DNA from: JANNAT01 sp031384605
GTDB taxonomy: Bacteria > Pseudomonadota > Alphaproteobacteria > Rhodobacterales > Rhodobacteraceae
NCBI GenBank assembly: GCA_031384605.1
Contig: JANNAT010000089.1
Coordinates: 106,526 to 170,525, forward strand
DNA length: 64,000 nt
Direction: 5' to 3'
Of the stretch, positions 20,451 to 28,011 are shown piece after piece. Position 1 is the first letter of the stretch, and every line of letters starts with the position of its first letter. Both the position numbers and the translations under genes were made by a program. Below the pieces are notes generated by a model, which saw only the letters and a program-made list of their open reading frames with translations, ran no database searches and was not told the origin of the DNA.

Positions 20451-20482
20451 GGCATCGGAGCAATCCGGTGCCCTTTGTTTTT
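20451..20482 (+). terminator. Terminator of rpsB-tsf
   Basis: The stem GGCATCGG / CCGGTGCC has one mismatch and is followed by CTTTGTTTTTA, 25 nt past the tsf stop. Confidence 0.75.
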
Positions 20483-20507
20483 AGGTTGCAGAATTGGTCT
20501 TCAATTG

Positions 20508-20528
20508 ATATGTAATAGTATAACATAT
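20508..20528. promoter_or_regulatory. Zur-like operator
   Basis: A 21-bp near-palindrome, ATATGT-AATAGTATA-ACATAT, lies 11 nt before the zigA start codon. It resembles alphaproteobacterial Zur boxes (AT-rich, TGTTATA/TATAACA halves). Zur with zinc would block zigA, giving expression under zinc shortage. Confidence 0.6.
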
Positions 20529-20538
20529 TGGAGACGCC

Positions 20539-21762
20539 ATGACCGACCTTTCCCCAGACACAAGATTGCCCGTTACCGTTCTTTCAGGCTTTCTTGGTGC
20601 AGGTAAAACAACCCTTTTGAACCACATCCTGAACAACCGCGACGGTCGGCGGGTGGCCGTGATCGTCAACGATATGTCCGAGGTGAACATCGACGCCGAT
20701 CTAATCCGCGAAGGCACTGATCTAAGCCATACCGAGGAAAAACTGGTGGAAATGACCAACGGCTGCATCTGCTGCACCTTGCGCGATGATTTGTTGATCG
20801 AGGTGCGCAGGCTGGCCGGGGAAGGGCGATTTGATTACCTGCTGATCGAGTCGACAGGGATCGCAGAACCGCTGCCCGTGGCCGCGACCTTTGACTTTGT
20901 TGATGAAAATGACGTCAGCCTGAACGATGTCGCGCGGCTGGATACGATGGTTACGGTCGTCGATGCGATCCATCTGCTGAAAGACTTCTCCAGCCATGAT
21001 TTTCTGGCAGACCGGGGCGAATCCCTGGGCGAACAAGACGAGCGGCGGTTGGTAAATCTGCTGACCGAACAGATTGAATTTGCCAATATCGTGGTGCTGA
21101 ATAAGGTCAGCGATGCAGGGCCGGAACGGGTAGACGCCGCGCGCAAGATAATCCGGGCGCTGAACCCAGACGCGCGCCTGATCGAGGTGGACAACGGGCA
21201 CGTTTCGGGCGATGCGATCTTTGATACCAACCTCTTCGATTTTGACCGCGCCCAAGAACACCCACTATGGGCCAAAGAGTTGTATGGTTTTGCCCATCAC
21301 ACGCCGGAAACCGAAGAATATGGTATATCCAGCTTTGTTTACCGCGCGCGCAAGCCCTTTGATCCTGCGCGCATCCATGCCGTTATGAACGGCGATTTAC
21401 GGGGTGTGATCCGTGCCAAGGGGCATTTCTGGATTGCAACGCGGCCCGATTGGGCGGCCGAATTTTCGCTGGCGGGCAGTCTTTCCACGGTTCGCCCGTT
21501 GGGAATGTGGTGGGCTGCGCTGCCAAAATCGCGCTGGCCACAAACCGGGCAAGGCCTTGAGGAAGTGCAATCAAAATGGGAGAAACCTTGGGGGGATCGC
21601 CGCCAGGAGCTGGTGTTTATCGGGGCCGGGATGGATCAGCAGGCCCTGACGGCGGCACTTGATGCGGCTTTGGTCGATACTGGCGCAAATGCAAGCGATT
21701 GGCCAATGGCGTGGGAATCCCTTGCCGATCCATTCCCGGATTGGGCCAGAAAAGCGGTCTGA
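20539..21762 (+). CDS. zigA: CobW/COG0523 GTPase, ZigA-type zinc metallochaperone
   Basis: The protein has 407 residues. Walker A SGFLGAGKTTLLNHIL and the metal motif CICC in MTNGCICCTLRDDLL define the COG0523 family; YLLIESTGIAEPLPVA follows. The C-terminal CobW domain (RARKPFDPARIHAVMNGDLRGVIRAKGHFWIATRPD) is of the longer ZigA/YciC type. Such proteins are thought to deliver zinc to essential enzymes when zinc is scarce. The Zur-like palindrome at the start supports the zinc reading over cobalamin or nitrile hydratase roles. Confidence 0.85.
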   Translation: MTDLSPDTRLPVTVLSGFLGAGKTTLLNHILNNRDGRRVAVIVNDMSEVNIDADLIREGTDLSHTEEKLVEMTNGCICCTLRDDLLIEVRRLAGEGRFDYLLIESTGIAEPLPVAATFDFVDENDVSLNDVARLDTMVTVVDAIHLLKDFSSHDFLADRGESLGEQDERRLVNLLTEQIEFANIVVLNKVSDAGPERVDAARKIIRALNPDARLIEVDNGHVSGDAIFDTNLFDFDRAQEHPLWAKELYGFAHHTPETEEYGISSFVYRARKPFDPARIHAVMNGDLRGVIRAKGHFWIATRPDWAAEFSLAGSLSTVRPLGMWWAALPKSRWPQTGQGLEEVQSKWEKPWGDRRQELVFIGAGMDQQALTAALDAALVDTGANASDWPMAWESLADPFPDWARKAV

Positions 21763-21771
21763 AATAAAAAA

Positions 21772-21802
21772 GGCGGTGCAGCCTTCGGGGGGCCGCACCG
21801 CC
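21772..21802 (-). terminator. Intrinsic terminator, minus strand (possibly shared with zigA)
   Basis: The stem GGCGGTGC / GCACCGCC is followed on the minus strand by TTTTTTATTTC. It would stop transcripts of the LuxR-type gene ending at 22030, with a 3' untranslated region of about 230 nt, and could also act on zigA. No gene was found between 21803 and 22029. Confidence 0.65.
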
Positions 21803-22029
21803 GACGCCATACCACGGGGATGAGGACGGGCGTGTAAAGTTGACCAGTGAAAAGCGGCAAAAATACACCGCGCACACAATCAGGGAGCGTAACAAACCAA
21901 GTCTAAAACGCGCCATCTGCGAAAAAATACAAATGCAGATGTATCGTTGTGTTGGTGGGCAACGGGGACTTGCTTCACCAACTTCATTAATGTCGCACAC
22001 CACTAGGGTTGCGGATAGTCTGGGATTCC

Positions 22030-22824
22030 TTACCTTGCGGCAAGCGCGCCAACTTTGCCCTCTGACCCCATATGTCGCTGAAAAATCAGGTTCATAAGCG
22101 CTGCTTTCGCCACCGCTGATGCGGTTGTGTCCACACTTAGCGCCTCACGCGCCAACCGCAGATGCTTTTCCACCATCGCAGCCGACACGCCCATCAAAAG
22201 GGCAACATCCTGCGTGGTCTTGCCATCCGCGACCCATTCCAGCGATTCGCGTTGCCGTGCGGTCAAAGTGCGGCGGCGGCTGGAGAATGGCAACTGAATC
22301 AGTTTCAGGTGCATCATGTGGGCGACCGCCAAAATCTCATCTCGGCGATCTGTAAATATCTGATCGACCATAACATGATCCAACCCCGGATCGGCGATCA
22401 GCCCCATCGCCCCTTTGGCGCGGGCCGAGGTTTCGGGAAAGCTGATGGAAATGCCCGCAATGATGCCCATCGTGGCATTGACGCGCACTGTTTCGGCTTC
22501 TTCCGCCGAAAGCCGCCCTGCGGCCATCGCCTCACGCACCCATGTCCAGGTGCAGGCGCCTTCGTTATTCTGCGCCCAGCGAAACGCCGGCGTGCGGGCA
22601 TAAAAGCCGTTGCGGAAGTATCCGTTGGCGTAATCGGCATCAGAGGTGGTCAGAAACATCGCATCATCCGGATCCCCGATTGATCGGAATGACCGAAACC
22701 GCGTAAAACCGTAATTCACCCGAGCAAAGCCAAAGGCTTTGAATTGGCCAGCCGCAAGCGTCCAGACCCGATCGGCCTCGGTGCTTTCCGCAATATTGCT
22801 TAACAGCGACAGAATGTCTGCCAC
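22030..22824 (-). CDS. LuxR-family regulator with autoinducer-binding-like domain (LuxR solo)
   Basis: The protein has 264 residues. An N-terminal domain of about 170 residues (FGFARVNYGFTRFRS ... YFRNGFYARTPAFRWAQ ... GIIAGISISFPETSARAKGAMGLIADPG) resembles the autoinducer-binding fold. The C-terminal HTH reads LTARQRESLEWVADGKTTQDVALLMGVSAAMVEKHLRLAREAL. No luxI-type synthase is in the window. The ligand and targets are unknown. The AT-rich gap 22825-23007 upstream holds its promoter; I see no gene there. Confidence 0.85.
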   Translation of the reverse strand: MADILSLLSNIAESTEADRVWTLAAGQFKAFGFARVNYGFTRFRSFRSIGDPDDAMFLTTSDADYANGYFRNGFYARTPAFRWAQNNEGACTWTWVREAMAAGRLSAEEAETVRVNATMGIIAGISISFPETSARAKGAMGLIADPGLDHVMVDQIFTDRRDEILAVAHMMHLKLIQLPFSSRRRTLTARQRESLEWVADGKTTQDVALLMGVSAAMVEKHLRLAREALSVDTTASAVAKAALMNLIFQRHMGSEGKVGALAAR

Positions 22825-23007
22825 GCGCCGCCCTTTCTATCGCGGAGCGTCTACGCGCCACGCAAAGCCTCATCCCGGTTACAGTCGTGGCAGATGATCA
22901 GCGATCTGTCGAGACATAGGATTTCAGGGCAGGGTGGGCGAAATAAACATAAATAATACTTATATTACAATGAATTGCAAGTCGATCTTAATGTATGTTT
23001 GCCGCCT

Positions 23008-23691
23008 TCACCCCGCCGCAGCCGCGCGCAACGCCGCAATATTGCGGCCATACGCGGCAGGTTCGCTGGCAGAGCCGCCCTTGAACAGCGCCGATCCCGC
23101 AACCAACACATCCGCCCCAGCCGCCACAACCATCGGGGCGGTTTCCGCTGTGACACCACCGTCAATTTCAATGTGAATAGGCCGATCCCCAATCATCGCC
23201 CGCAACCGCCGGATTTTATCAATTTGCGACAGGATCAGTTTCTGCCCGCCAAATCCGGGATTTACCGTCATGACGCAGACCATATCCACCGCGTCCAACA
23301 GGTATTCAACCGCATCAATTCCGGTGCCGGGATTCAATGCCAATCCGGCCTTTTTCCCATGCGCACGAATGGCTTGCAAGCTGCGGTGAACGTGCGGACC
23401 GGCTTCTATATGCGCGGTGATGATATCAGCACCAGCTTCGGCAAAGGCAGCAATCATCGGATCAACCGGCGTGATCATCAAATGCACATCCATCACGCCG
23501 CGAATATGCGGCCGGATCGCCGCACACATCGCGGGCCCAAAGGTAAGGTTTGGCACGAAATGCCCGTCCATCACATCCACATGCACCCAATCTGCACCCA
23601 TCGATTCAATCGCGCGACATTCGGCACCCATGTTGGCAAAGTCAGCCGACAGGATCGACGGTGCAATTTTAAGGTTGCGCGAAAAGGACAT
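23008..23691 (-). CDS. rpe: Ribulose-phosphate 3-epimerase
   Basis: The protein has 227 residues. It interconverts ribulose 5-phosphate and xylulose 5-phosphate (pentose-phosphate and Calvin pathways). IAPSILSADFANMG, DWVHVDVMDGHFVPNLTFGP, DVHLMITPVDPMI, VNPGFGGQKLI and EIDGGVTAETAP are the family signatures with the metal-binding His/Asp residues. Its start is 82 bp from the left end of the prophage, so the integration lies in the rpe upstream region and may have changed its promoter context. Confidence 0.96.
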   Translation of the reverse strand: MSFSRNLKIAPSILSADFANMGAECRAIESMGADWVHVDVMDGHFVPNLTFGPAMCAAIRPHIRGVMDVHLMITPVDPMIAAFAEAGADIITAHIEAGPHVHRSLQAIRAHGKKAGLALNPGTGIDAVEYLLDAVDMVCVMTVNPGFGGQKLILSQIDKIRRLRAMIGDRPIHIEIDGGVTAETAPMVVAAGADVLVAGSALFKGGSASEPAAYGRNIAALRAAAAG

Positions 23692-23772
23692 GATAGTGTC
23701 TCCGGGAATAGTGAACCTGATCGCCTATATCGCGGTATTGCTACGGGGGTCCAGCATCATCTGGTAGTGTTT

Positions 23773-23800
23773 ATATTACATAATATTGATTATAAGACAT
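23773..23800. repeat. Left dif-like attachment site (attL)
   Basis: On the minus strand it reads XerC-like arm ATGTCTTATAA, 6-bp spacer TCAATA, XerD-like arm TTATGTAATAT. The last arm differs from the E. coli XerD arm TTATGTTAAAT at two positions. The core TATTGATTATA (23784-23794, plus strand) recurs exactly at 29869-29879. The gap 23801-23877 holds only leader sequence. Confidence 0.7.
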
Positions 23801-23877
23801 TTCACTATTGTAAGTTGCATATTTTTCCATCTTTTTGATCCTAGGCGTTTTGCCTTGGTTCTAGATGGTGGTGTTAT

Positions 23878-23998
23878 GCTCCGTTCTCTCTTTCCTCTTT
23901 TTCTTCGTGTTGTTCTGCCTGCTGCTTTGACGGCTGGCGGCACTACTATGTCGGTTTTGTATTCCGACTATTTCCGCGCTTTTTGTGGTTTGCAATGA
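23878..23998 (+). CDS. Small hydrophobic phage protein (40 aa)
   Basis: ATG at 23878 opens MLRSLFPLFLRVVLPAALTA, then GGTTMSVLYSDYFRAFCGLQ. One membrane-spanning stretch and a short polar tail are visible. Its TGA overlaps the ATG of the next ORF (ATGA), which supports real translation. The frame is open further upstream, but that part crosses the attachment region. No family was recognised. Small membrane proteins of this type in microviruses and other tiny phages can act in lysis; that is only a guess here. Confidence 0.5.
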
Positions 23999-24249
23999 GC
24001 GCGGGTTTTTCTCCACCTCCTGTTTCCACTTTGGAACAGGCTGTTTGGTGGTTGGTTTGTCATTCTATGGCAACTTCTGATTTTATCGAGGCCAGTCTTG
24101 GCCTTGATGATATGCCGACTGAGGCTGTTTTTCTTTGCGATATGTTTTGGATTACGCGGGAAAGTTTGCGTCGCAAGCTTGTGACCGCGTTTCGTGAAGT
24201 TAACTGCCGTTCGTTGCCCCCTATTCGATCTTTTCGGCGGGTGCGATAA
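23995..24249 (+). CDS. Unassigned phage protein (84 aa)
   Basis: ATG at 23995 is coupled to the previous stop, and its TAA overlaps the VP2 ATG (TAATG). The sequence starts MSAGFSPPPVSTLEQAVWWLV and has a predicted helical middle (SDFIEASLGLDDMPTEAVFL) and a basic C-terminal half (RESLRRKLVTAF, then RSLPPIRSFRRVR). The basic tail would suit nucleic-acid or capsid contact, as for VP5/VP8-type proteins, but I see no recognisable motif. Confidence 0.65.
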   Translation: MSAGFSPPPVSTLEQAVWWLVCHSMATSDFIEASLGLDDMPTEAVFLCDMFWITRESLRRKLVTAFREVNCRSLPPIRSFRRVR

Positions 24250-25055
24250 TGGATCCTCTGTTGATCACTGGCGGCTTGAAGCTTCTTGGCGGGTTGTTTG
24301 GCTCTAAGCCTCCTACACCTGCCAAGAATATTCTTTCTCAAGCGCAGGGCGCGCGAGAGGCTGCGGCAAAGTATGGGTTTAACCCTCTTACCATGTTGCA
24401 GTATGGGCAACCCGGCGGCGCTATGGGCGGCGGGTCGCCTCTTGCATCAGCCGATTTAATGGCTGGTGCTTTGCAGGATGTTTCTGACGTGATTTCCGGC
24501 GAGAGCGAGCGGCGGAATGCTGCGAATAAGCTTGAGCTTGAGCTTGGTCGGATTAAGTTGGATCAACTTTCTGCGGCTGGTTATCATATCCAGCCTTCTG
24601 CCGTTGCCAATGTTGGCAGCGGTTTGTCACCGCTGGGTCGCGGTGTTGCGACTGTGGGGGCTTCATATGCTGCGCCTGTTATGGCTGGTTTTAGTGTTGA
24701 TGCTGCTAGCGGTATTCGTGGGGTTGGTTCCCGCGTTGCTCCTTATGCTGTCATGGTTCCTACTCAAGGGTCTGACGGCATTACTCGGCAAGGTGCTAAT
24801 CCGGCTGGCCCGGATATGGATCAAGCGCTCTGGGCTTTAGGCACTGACGCTTATTATCGCCGGACAAATTTTGTCGCTAATCATACTATTTCTCGGCCTT
24901 TGCGGGCTAGTGATGGCGATTTGATGCCTCCGCGTCCGTCTATTGATGTTTTAGACCCAGATCACAAGCGTTCTGAAAACCGTGGTCCTTGGCGTCGGTT
25001 TTATGACGGTTTGGCTTGGCCGTCTGGTTCTCCAATTTCTTCCAATTTTCCTTAA
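24249..25055 (+). CDS. Microvirus minor capsid / DNA pilot protein VP2
   Basis: The protein has 268 residues. A glycine-rich hydrophobic N-terminus (LLITGGLKLLGGLFG) is followed by the pilot-protein motif AREAAAKYGFNPLTMLQYG (about residues 35-53). Then come the helical segment SGESERRNAANKLELELGRI and a low-complexity tail. Pilot proteins (phiX174 H counterpart) form the channel that carries ssDNA into the host. It starts in overlap with the previous stop and is followed by VP1 after 11 bp. Confidence 0.9.
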   Translation: MDPLLITGGLKLLGGLFGSKPPTPAKNILSQAQGAREAAAKYGFNPLTMLQYGQPGGAMGGGSPLASADLMAGALQDVSDVISGESERRNAANKLELELGRIKLDQLSAAGYHIQPSAVANVGSGLSPLGRGVATVGASYAAPVMAGFSVDAASGIRGVGSRVAPYAVMVPTQGSDGITRQGANPAGPDMDQALWALGTDAYYRRTNFVANHTISRPLRASDGDLMPPRPSIDVLDPDHKRSENRGPWRRFYDGLAWPSGSPISSNFP

Positions 25056-25066
25056 TGAGGTCATAA

Positions 25067-26725
25067 ATGGCTCGTCAATCTACCACTCCCGTTTCTTTTC
25101 AGAAATCGTCTCGGCCTGATACGGCCGTTTTGATGTCGTCTGGCCGTGCTGGCGTTGTCCAGCCTGTTTGTTACATTCCTCTTCTTGCTGGCGATAGTGC
25201 CTCCGGCAAGGTTGGCATTGATATTCAGTTGAAAGAAATGCCTAAGCCGCTTTTGAATGGCGTTTTTGCCAATTTTCAAGCTTGGTTTGTGCCAAAGTCG
25301 GCCCACCCGCAATTTCCCGGTCGGGATGAATTGCTTCATGCTCGCACTGGTCAAGTGATTAAATCGCTTGGCATGGCTGATCGGACGCCTCCGGCGTTTT
25401 TTCAGCCGTTGGGCGTGGCTGGTTGGGGTTCGCTTGATATTTTCAAGCGCCTTGGCATGCACTTCGAAATTGGCACCAACATCAATTCGGATTTGTTGGA
25501 TGCTTTTTCGGTGATTTATAATTTCCGGCTTGCCGCTCATTCTTCGCGTTTGGCGCGTCGGCAATATACTGCCGAGGGAATTTCGGCGGGTGCGTGTCCT
25601 CCTGCTTTTTGGCCTTCCTCGCGCTTTGCTCGGATTGTTCCTGATTATGAGCGCGCTTTAGTTGTCGGGTCGCTTGATTTGGACGTGATCGCTGGCCAGT
25701 TGCCTGTTTCTGGCATTGGTTTTGGTGGCGTCCCTCAAGCCCCGGCTTTGGGCACTGCCATTCGCGGTGTGAATGCTGCTGCTGATTTTGCGTCCGATGC
25801 GATTGATGCGGTTACCAATTTGACGACTGGTAATCCCGGCGTTGTTATTCGTGGCACTGGTGCGTCTTTGGCCGCTATGCGGCCCCAAGTGTTTGCCGAA
25901 ATGGCCGGAACGAGAGTTTCTGTCACTTTGGCAGATATTGACAGTGCTCGCAAAACGCAGGCTTTCGCCAAGTTGCGGGCTTCTTATGCTGGCAATGATA
26001 CTACTGGTTTTGATAATGATGACACTCTTGTCGCTCATTTGATGCAAGGCATTTCAGTCCAGCCTGACGATTTTCGTCGGCCTTGGCTGCTTGATAGTGC
26101 TCGTGTGGCGGTCGGCTTTGCCGAGCGCCATGCTTCTGACGGTGCCAACTTGGCACAGTCTGTTACGCTTGGGCGGGCTTCTTGCACATTGCGGTTGAAT
26201 GTTCCTAATCAGGACGTTTCTGGGTTGATTATTGTCACTGTCGAGGTTTTGCCGGAACGTATTGACGAGCGGCAGTCGGATGAATTTATGCAGATTACTG
26301 CTGTTTCCGGTTTGCCGAATGCGCTGCGCGATGCACAGCGGATTGAGCCTGTTGATTTGGTGTTGAACCGTAGGATTGACGCCAAACATGCTACGCCGGG
26401 TGGCGTTTACGGCCATGAGCCGATGAATGACAAGTGGTCTCGTGATTTTACCCGTTTGGGCGGTGATTTTTATATGGCGACGCCCGGTGGTGGTTGGACC
26501 CAGAACCGTTCTGCGATTTGGCAGCATGAGATTGTGAACCCGATTTTCGGCACAAGCCATTTTCTCGCGCCTGCGCCTTTTCCGCATGATGTCTTTGCGG
26601 ATCAGAATGCGGATGCTTTTGAGGTCGTGTGTCGCCACGCGGTTTCTATCGTTGGTCTCACCCAGATGGGTGACGCTTTGGTTGAAAACTCTGACGATTA
26701 CGGCGTCGTCGAAAACACTCTGTGA
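25067..26725 (+). CDS. Microvirus major capsid protein VP1
   Basis: The 552-residue length is typical for gokushovirus-like capsid proteins. N-terminal region VSFQKSSRPDTAVLMSSGRAGVVQPVCYIPLLAGDS, then FANFQAWFVPKSAHPQFPGRDEL and a C-terminal block with HEIVNPIFGTSHFLAPAPFP give the viral jelly-roll capsid pattern of the alphaproteobacterial microviruses rather than phiX174 F. It is intact, so virions could be built if the other parts are supplied. Confidence 0.92.
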   Translation: MARQSTTPVSFQKSSRPDTAVLMSSGRAGVVQPVCYIPLLAGDSASGKVGIDIQLKEMPKPLLNGVFANFQAWFVPKSAHPQFPGRDELLHARTGQVIKSLGMADRTPPAFFQPLGVAGWGSLDIFKRLGMHFEIGTNINSDLLDAFSVIYNFRLAAHSSRLARRQYTAEGISAGACPPAFWPSSRFARIVPDYERALVVGSLDLDVIAGQLPVSGIGFGGVPQAPALGTAIRGVNAAADFASDAIDAVTNLTTGNPGVVIRGTGASLAAMRPQVFAEMAGTRVSVTLADIDSARKTQAFAKLRASYAGNDTTGFDNDDTLVAHLMQGISVQPDDFRRPWLLDSARVAVGFAERHASDGANLAQSVTLGRASCTLRLNVPNQDVSGLIIVTVEVLPERIDERQSDEFMQITAVSGLPNALRDAQRIEPVDLVLNRRIDAKHATPGGVYGHEPMNDKWSRDFTRLGGDFYMATPGGGWTQNRSAIWQHEIVNPIFGTSHFLAPAPFPHDVFADQNADAFEVVCRHAVSIVGLTQMGDALVENSDDYGVVENTL

Positions 26726-26734
26726 GGTGGAATT

Positions 26735-27184
26735 ATGAAATTTAACCCTTTTTCTTGGTCTGAGGTGAAACTTAATGAAACCTTCCAAATCCCGCAAGGG
26801 CTGCTCCGGCTGCGCTGCGCGCCGCAAGCTGCTCTCTACGTCGATTGTCAAGGCGTCGAAGCACTTGTCGGCTTCGGCTCAAGTTTTGAAGTCGAAACTT
26901 CTGAGGAAATGACGGGTCACGTCGTTTCTTTTTCCAAGGATACACGTGTGTTTGTGTTTGTTCCCGAACAAACGTCTATTGTCGATAGTGGTGAGTGTTT
27001 TACCAATATTGACCGCATGCCGAATGAAAGCGGTGCGGTTTTGGAAGTGCGCCGCGCTATGCGTGAATTGGAATTCGAAAAGCGTGCTGTTTTGCGTGAA
27101 ATTCGTGCAGAACGTGCTTTGTTGCCTTATGTTGCTCCTGAAAAGAAGCAAGACAAGGTTATTATTGATCCGGTTCTTGAATGA
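26735..27184 (+). CDS. Unassigned phage protein (149 aa) between capsid and peptidase genes
   Basis: The N-terminal about 90 residues look beta-rich (LRLRCAPQAALYVDCQGVEALVGFG ... GHVVSFSKDTRVFVFVPEQT). The C-terminal part is a charged helix (VRRAMRELEFEKRAVLREI). Its TGA overlaps the ATG of the M15 gene. In gokushoviruses an internal scaffolding protein (VP3) and a DNA-binding protein (VP5) exist, but no signature of either is visible. A beta domain plus helix could also be a minor virion or spike-like component. Confidence 0.7.
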   Translation: MKFNPFSWSEVKLNETFQIPQGLLRLRCAPQAALYVDCQGVEALVGFGSSFEVETSEEMTGHVVSFSKDTRVFVFVPEQTSIVDSGECFTNIDRMPNESGAVLEVRRAMRELEFEKRAVLREIRAERALLPYVAPEKKQDKVIIDPVLE

Positions 27185-27864
27185 AACCGGGGCAATATAT
27201 TGCGCGCTGGTTTCAGCAATATGTCTTGGGGGGTTTTACTCCCCAAGACATTTTTTTAGTTTCTCGTGCCGAAAACCCTGATGTTGCTTTTGCGTCTGAT
27301 CGGTTCTTTGGCATTCCTCTTGATGTTGATCGTTGGGATGCTCCGCGGCGTCTTTCTGCTCCTAGTGTTTTCACTGGTGAGCCGTATTTGCGCCAAGGCC
27401 ATTTGGCCGATTGGCAGCATGTCGATTTGCGTATTATGCGTTGGTCCGCTTTGTTTATTGAATACGCGCGCAAGCGCGCTATTCCTCTTTATGTTCATTC
27501 GGCTTTTCGCACTGAGGCCGAACAAGTTGCTTTGATTGCGCGTGGCGTCACTCGTGCGCCTTATCCACGATCTCCTCACAATATTGGTTGTGCTGTCGAT
27601 ATTGTTCATTCTGTTTTTCATTGGGATTTAACATCCCGTGAATGGCAGTTGCTCCATGTTTTGGGGCTTTTGGCTCTTGATCGCATCAATTCTACTTTGC
27701 CAGTTTCGGCTAAGCTTGAATTGATTTGGGGCGGCTCTTTTAAGGGCCTTTATGACCCTGCGCACTGGGAAATTACTGATTTCCGCTCTCGGATAGAACG
27801 GCTTCCTGTGGGCCTTCCTATCCGCTCTACGCCTCGGGCCATTTTGGCCAAAGTCAAGTTTTAA
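27181..27864 (+). CDS. Phage M15-family D-Ala-D-Ala carboxypeptidase-like endolysin
   Basis: The protein has 227 residues. The zinc-peptidase signature is complete: HSAFRTEAEQ (Arg110), SPHNIGCAVDI (His133, Asp140) and DPAHWEIT (His195). Such enzymes cut peptide bonds of peptidoglycan stems, either for exit or for entry if virion-bound. No signal peptide is seen. It lies between the structural genes and the replication gene and is translationally coupled to the 149-residue ORF. Confidence 0.88.
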   Translation: MKPGQYIARWFQQYVLGGFTPQDIFLVSRAENPDVAFASDRFFGIPLDVDRWDAPRRLSAPSVFTGEPYLRQGHLADWQHVDLRIMRWSALFIEYARKRAIPLYVHSAFRTEAEQVALIARGVTRAPYPRSPHNIGCAVDIVHSVFHWDLTSREWQLLHVLGLLALDRINSTLPVSAKLELIWGGSFKGLYDPAHWEITDFRSRIERLPVGLPIRSTPRAILAKVKF

Positions 27865-27879
27865 CTTGATCTTGATATT

Positions 27880-27980
27880 GCAGTCGCCATTTCGCATTTG
27901 TGCGATTGATGGCGACTGCGTAACTCCCTGTTTTTATTTATAAAAACAGGGGGCGGGTATACAACTTGATATATATACCC
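27880..27980. promoter_or_regulatory. Three consecutive strong hairpins before VP4 (candidate ori/terminator region)
   Basis: Hairpin 1: GCAGTCGCCAT / ATGGCGACTGC with inner TCGCA / TGCGA (27880-27919). Hairpin 2: CCCTGTTTTTA / TAAAAACAGGG with a four-base loop (27926-27951). Hairpin 3: GGGTATA / TATACCC (27955-27980), followed by TTTT. Together they fill almost the whole gap between the M15 and VP4 genes. They may end transcription of the structural block and, in the single-stranded genome, form origin or packaging structures. Confidence 0.65.
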
Positions 27981-28011
27981 TTTTAGTGACACGCCAAGAA
28001 TGGGGCCGTAA

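Noticed and set aside
22955..22972. TTATATTACA, identical to part of the left dif-like site, in the gap between the LuxR gene and rpe
   Set aside because: Only 10 AT-rich bases match, the spacer and second arm are missing; most likely chance.
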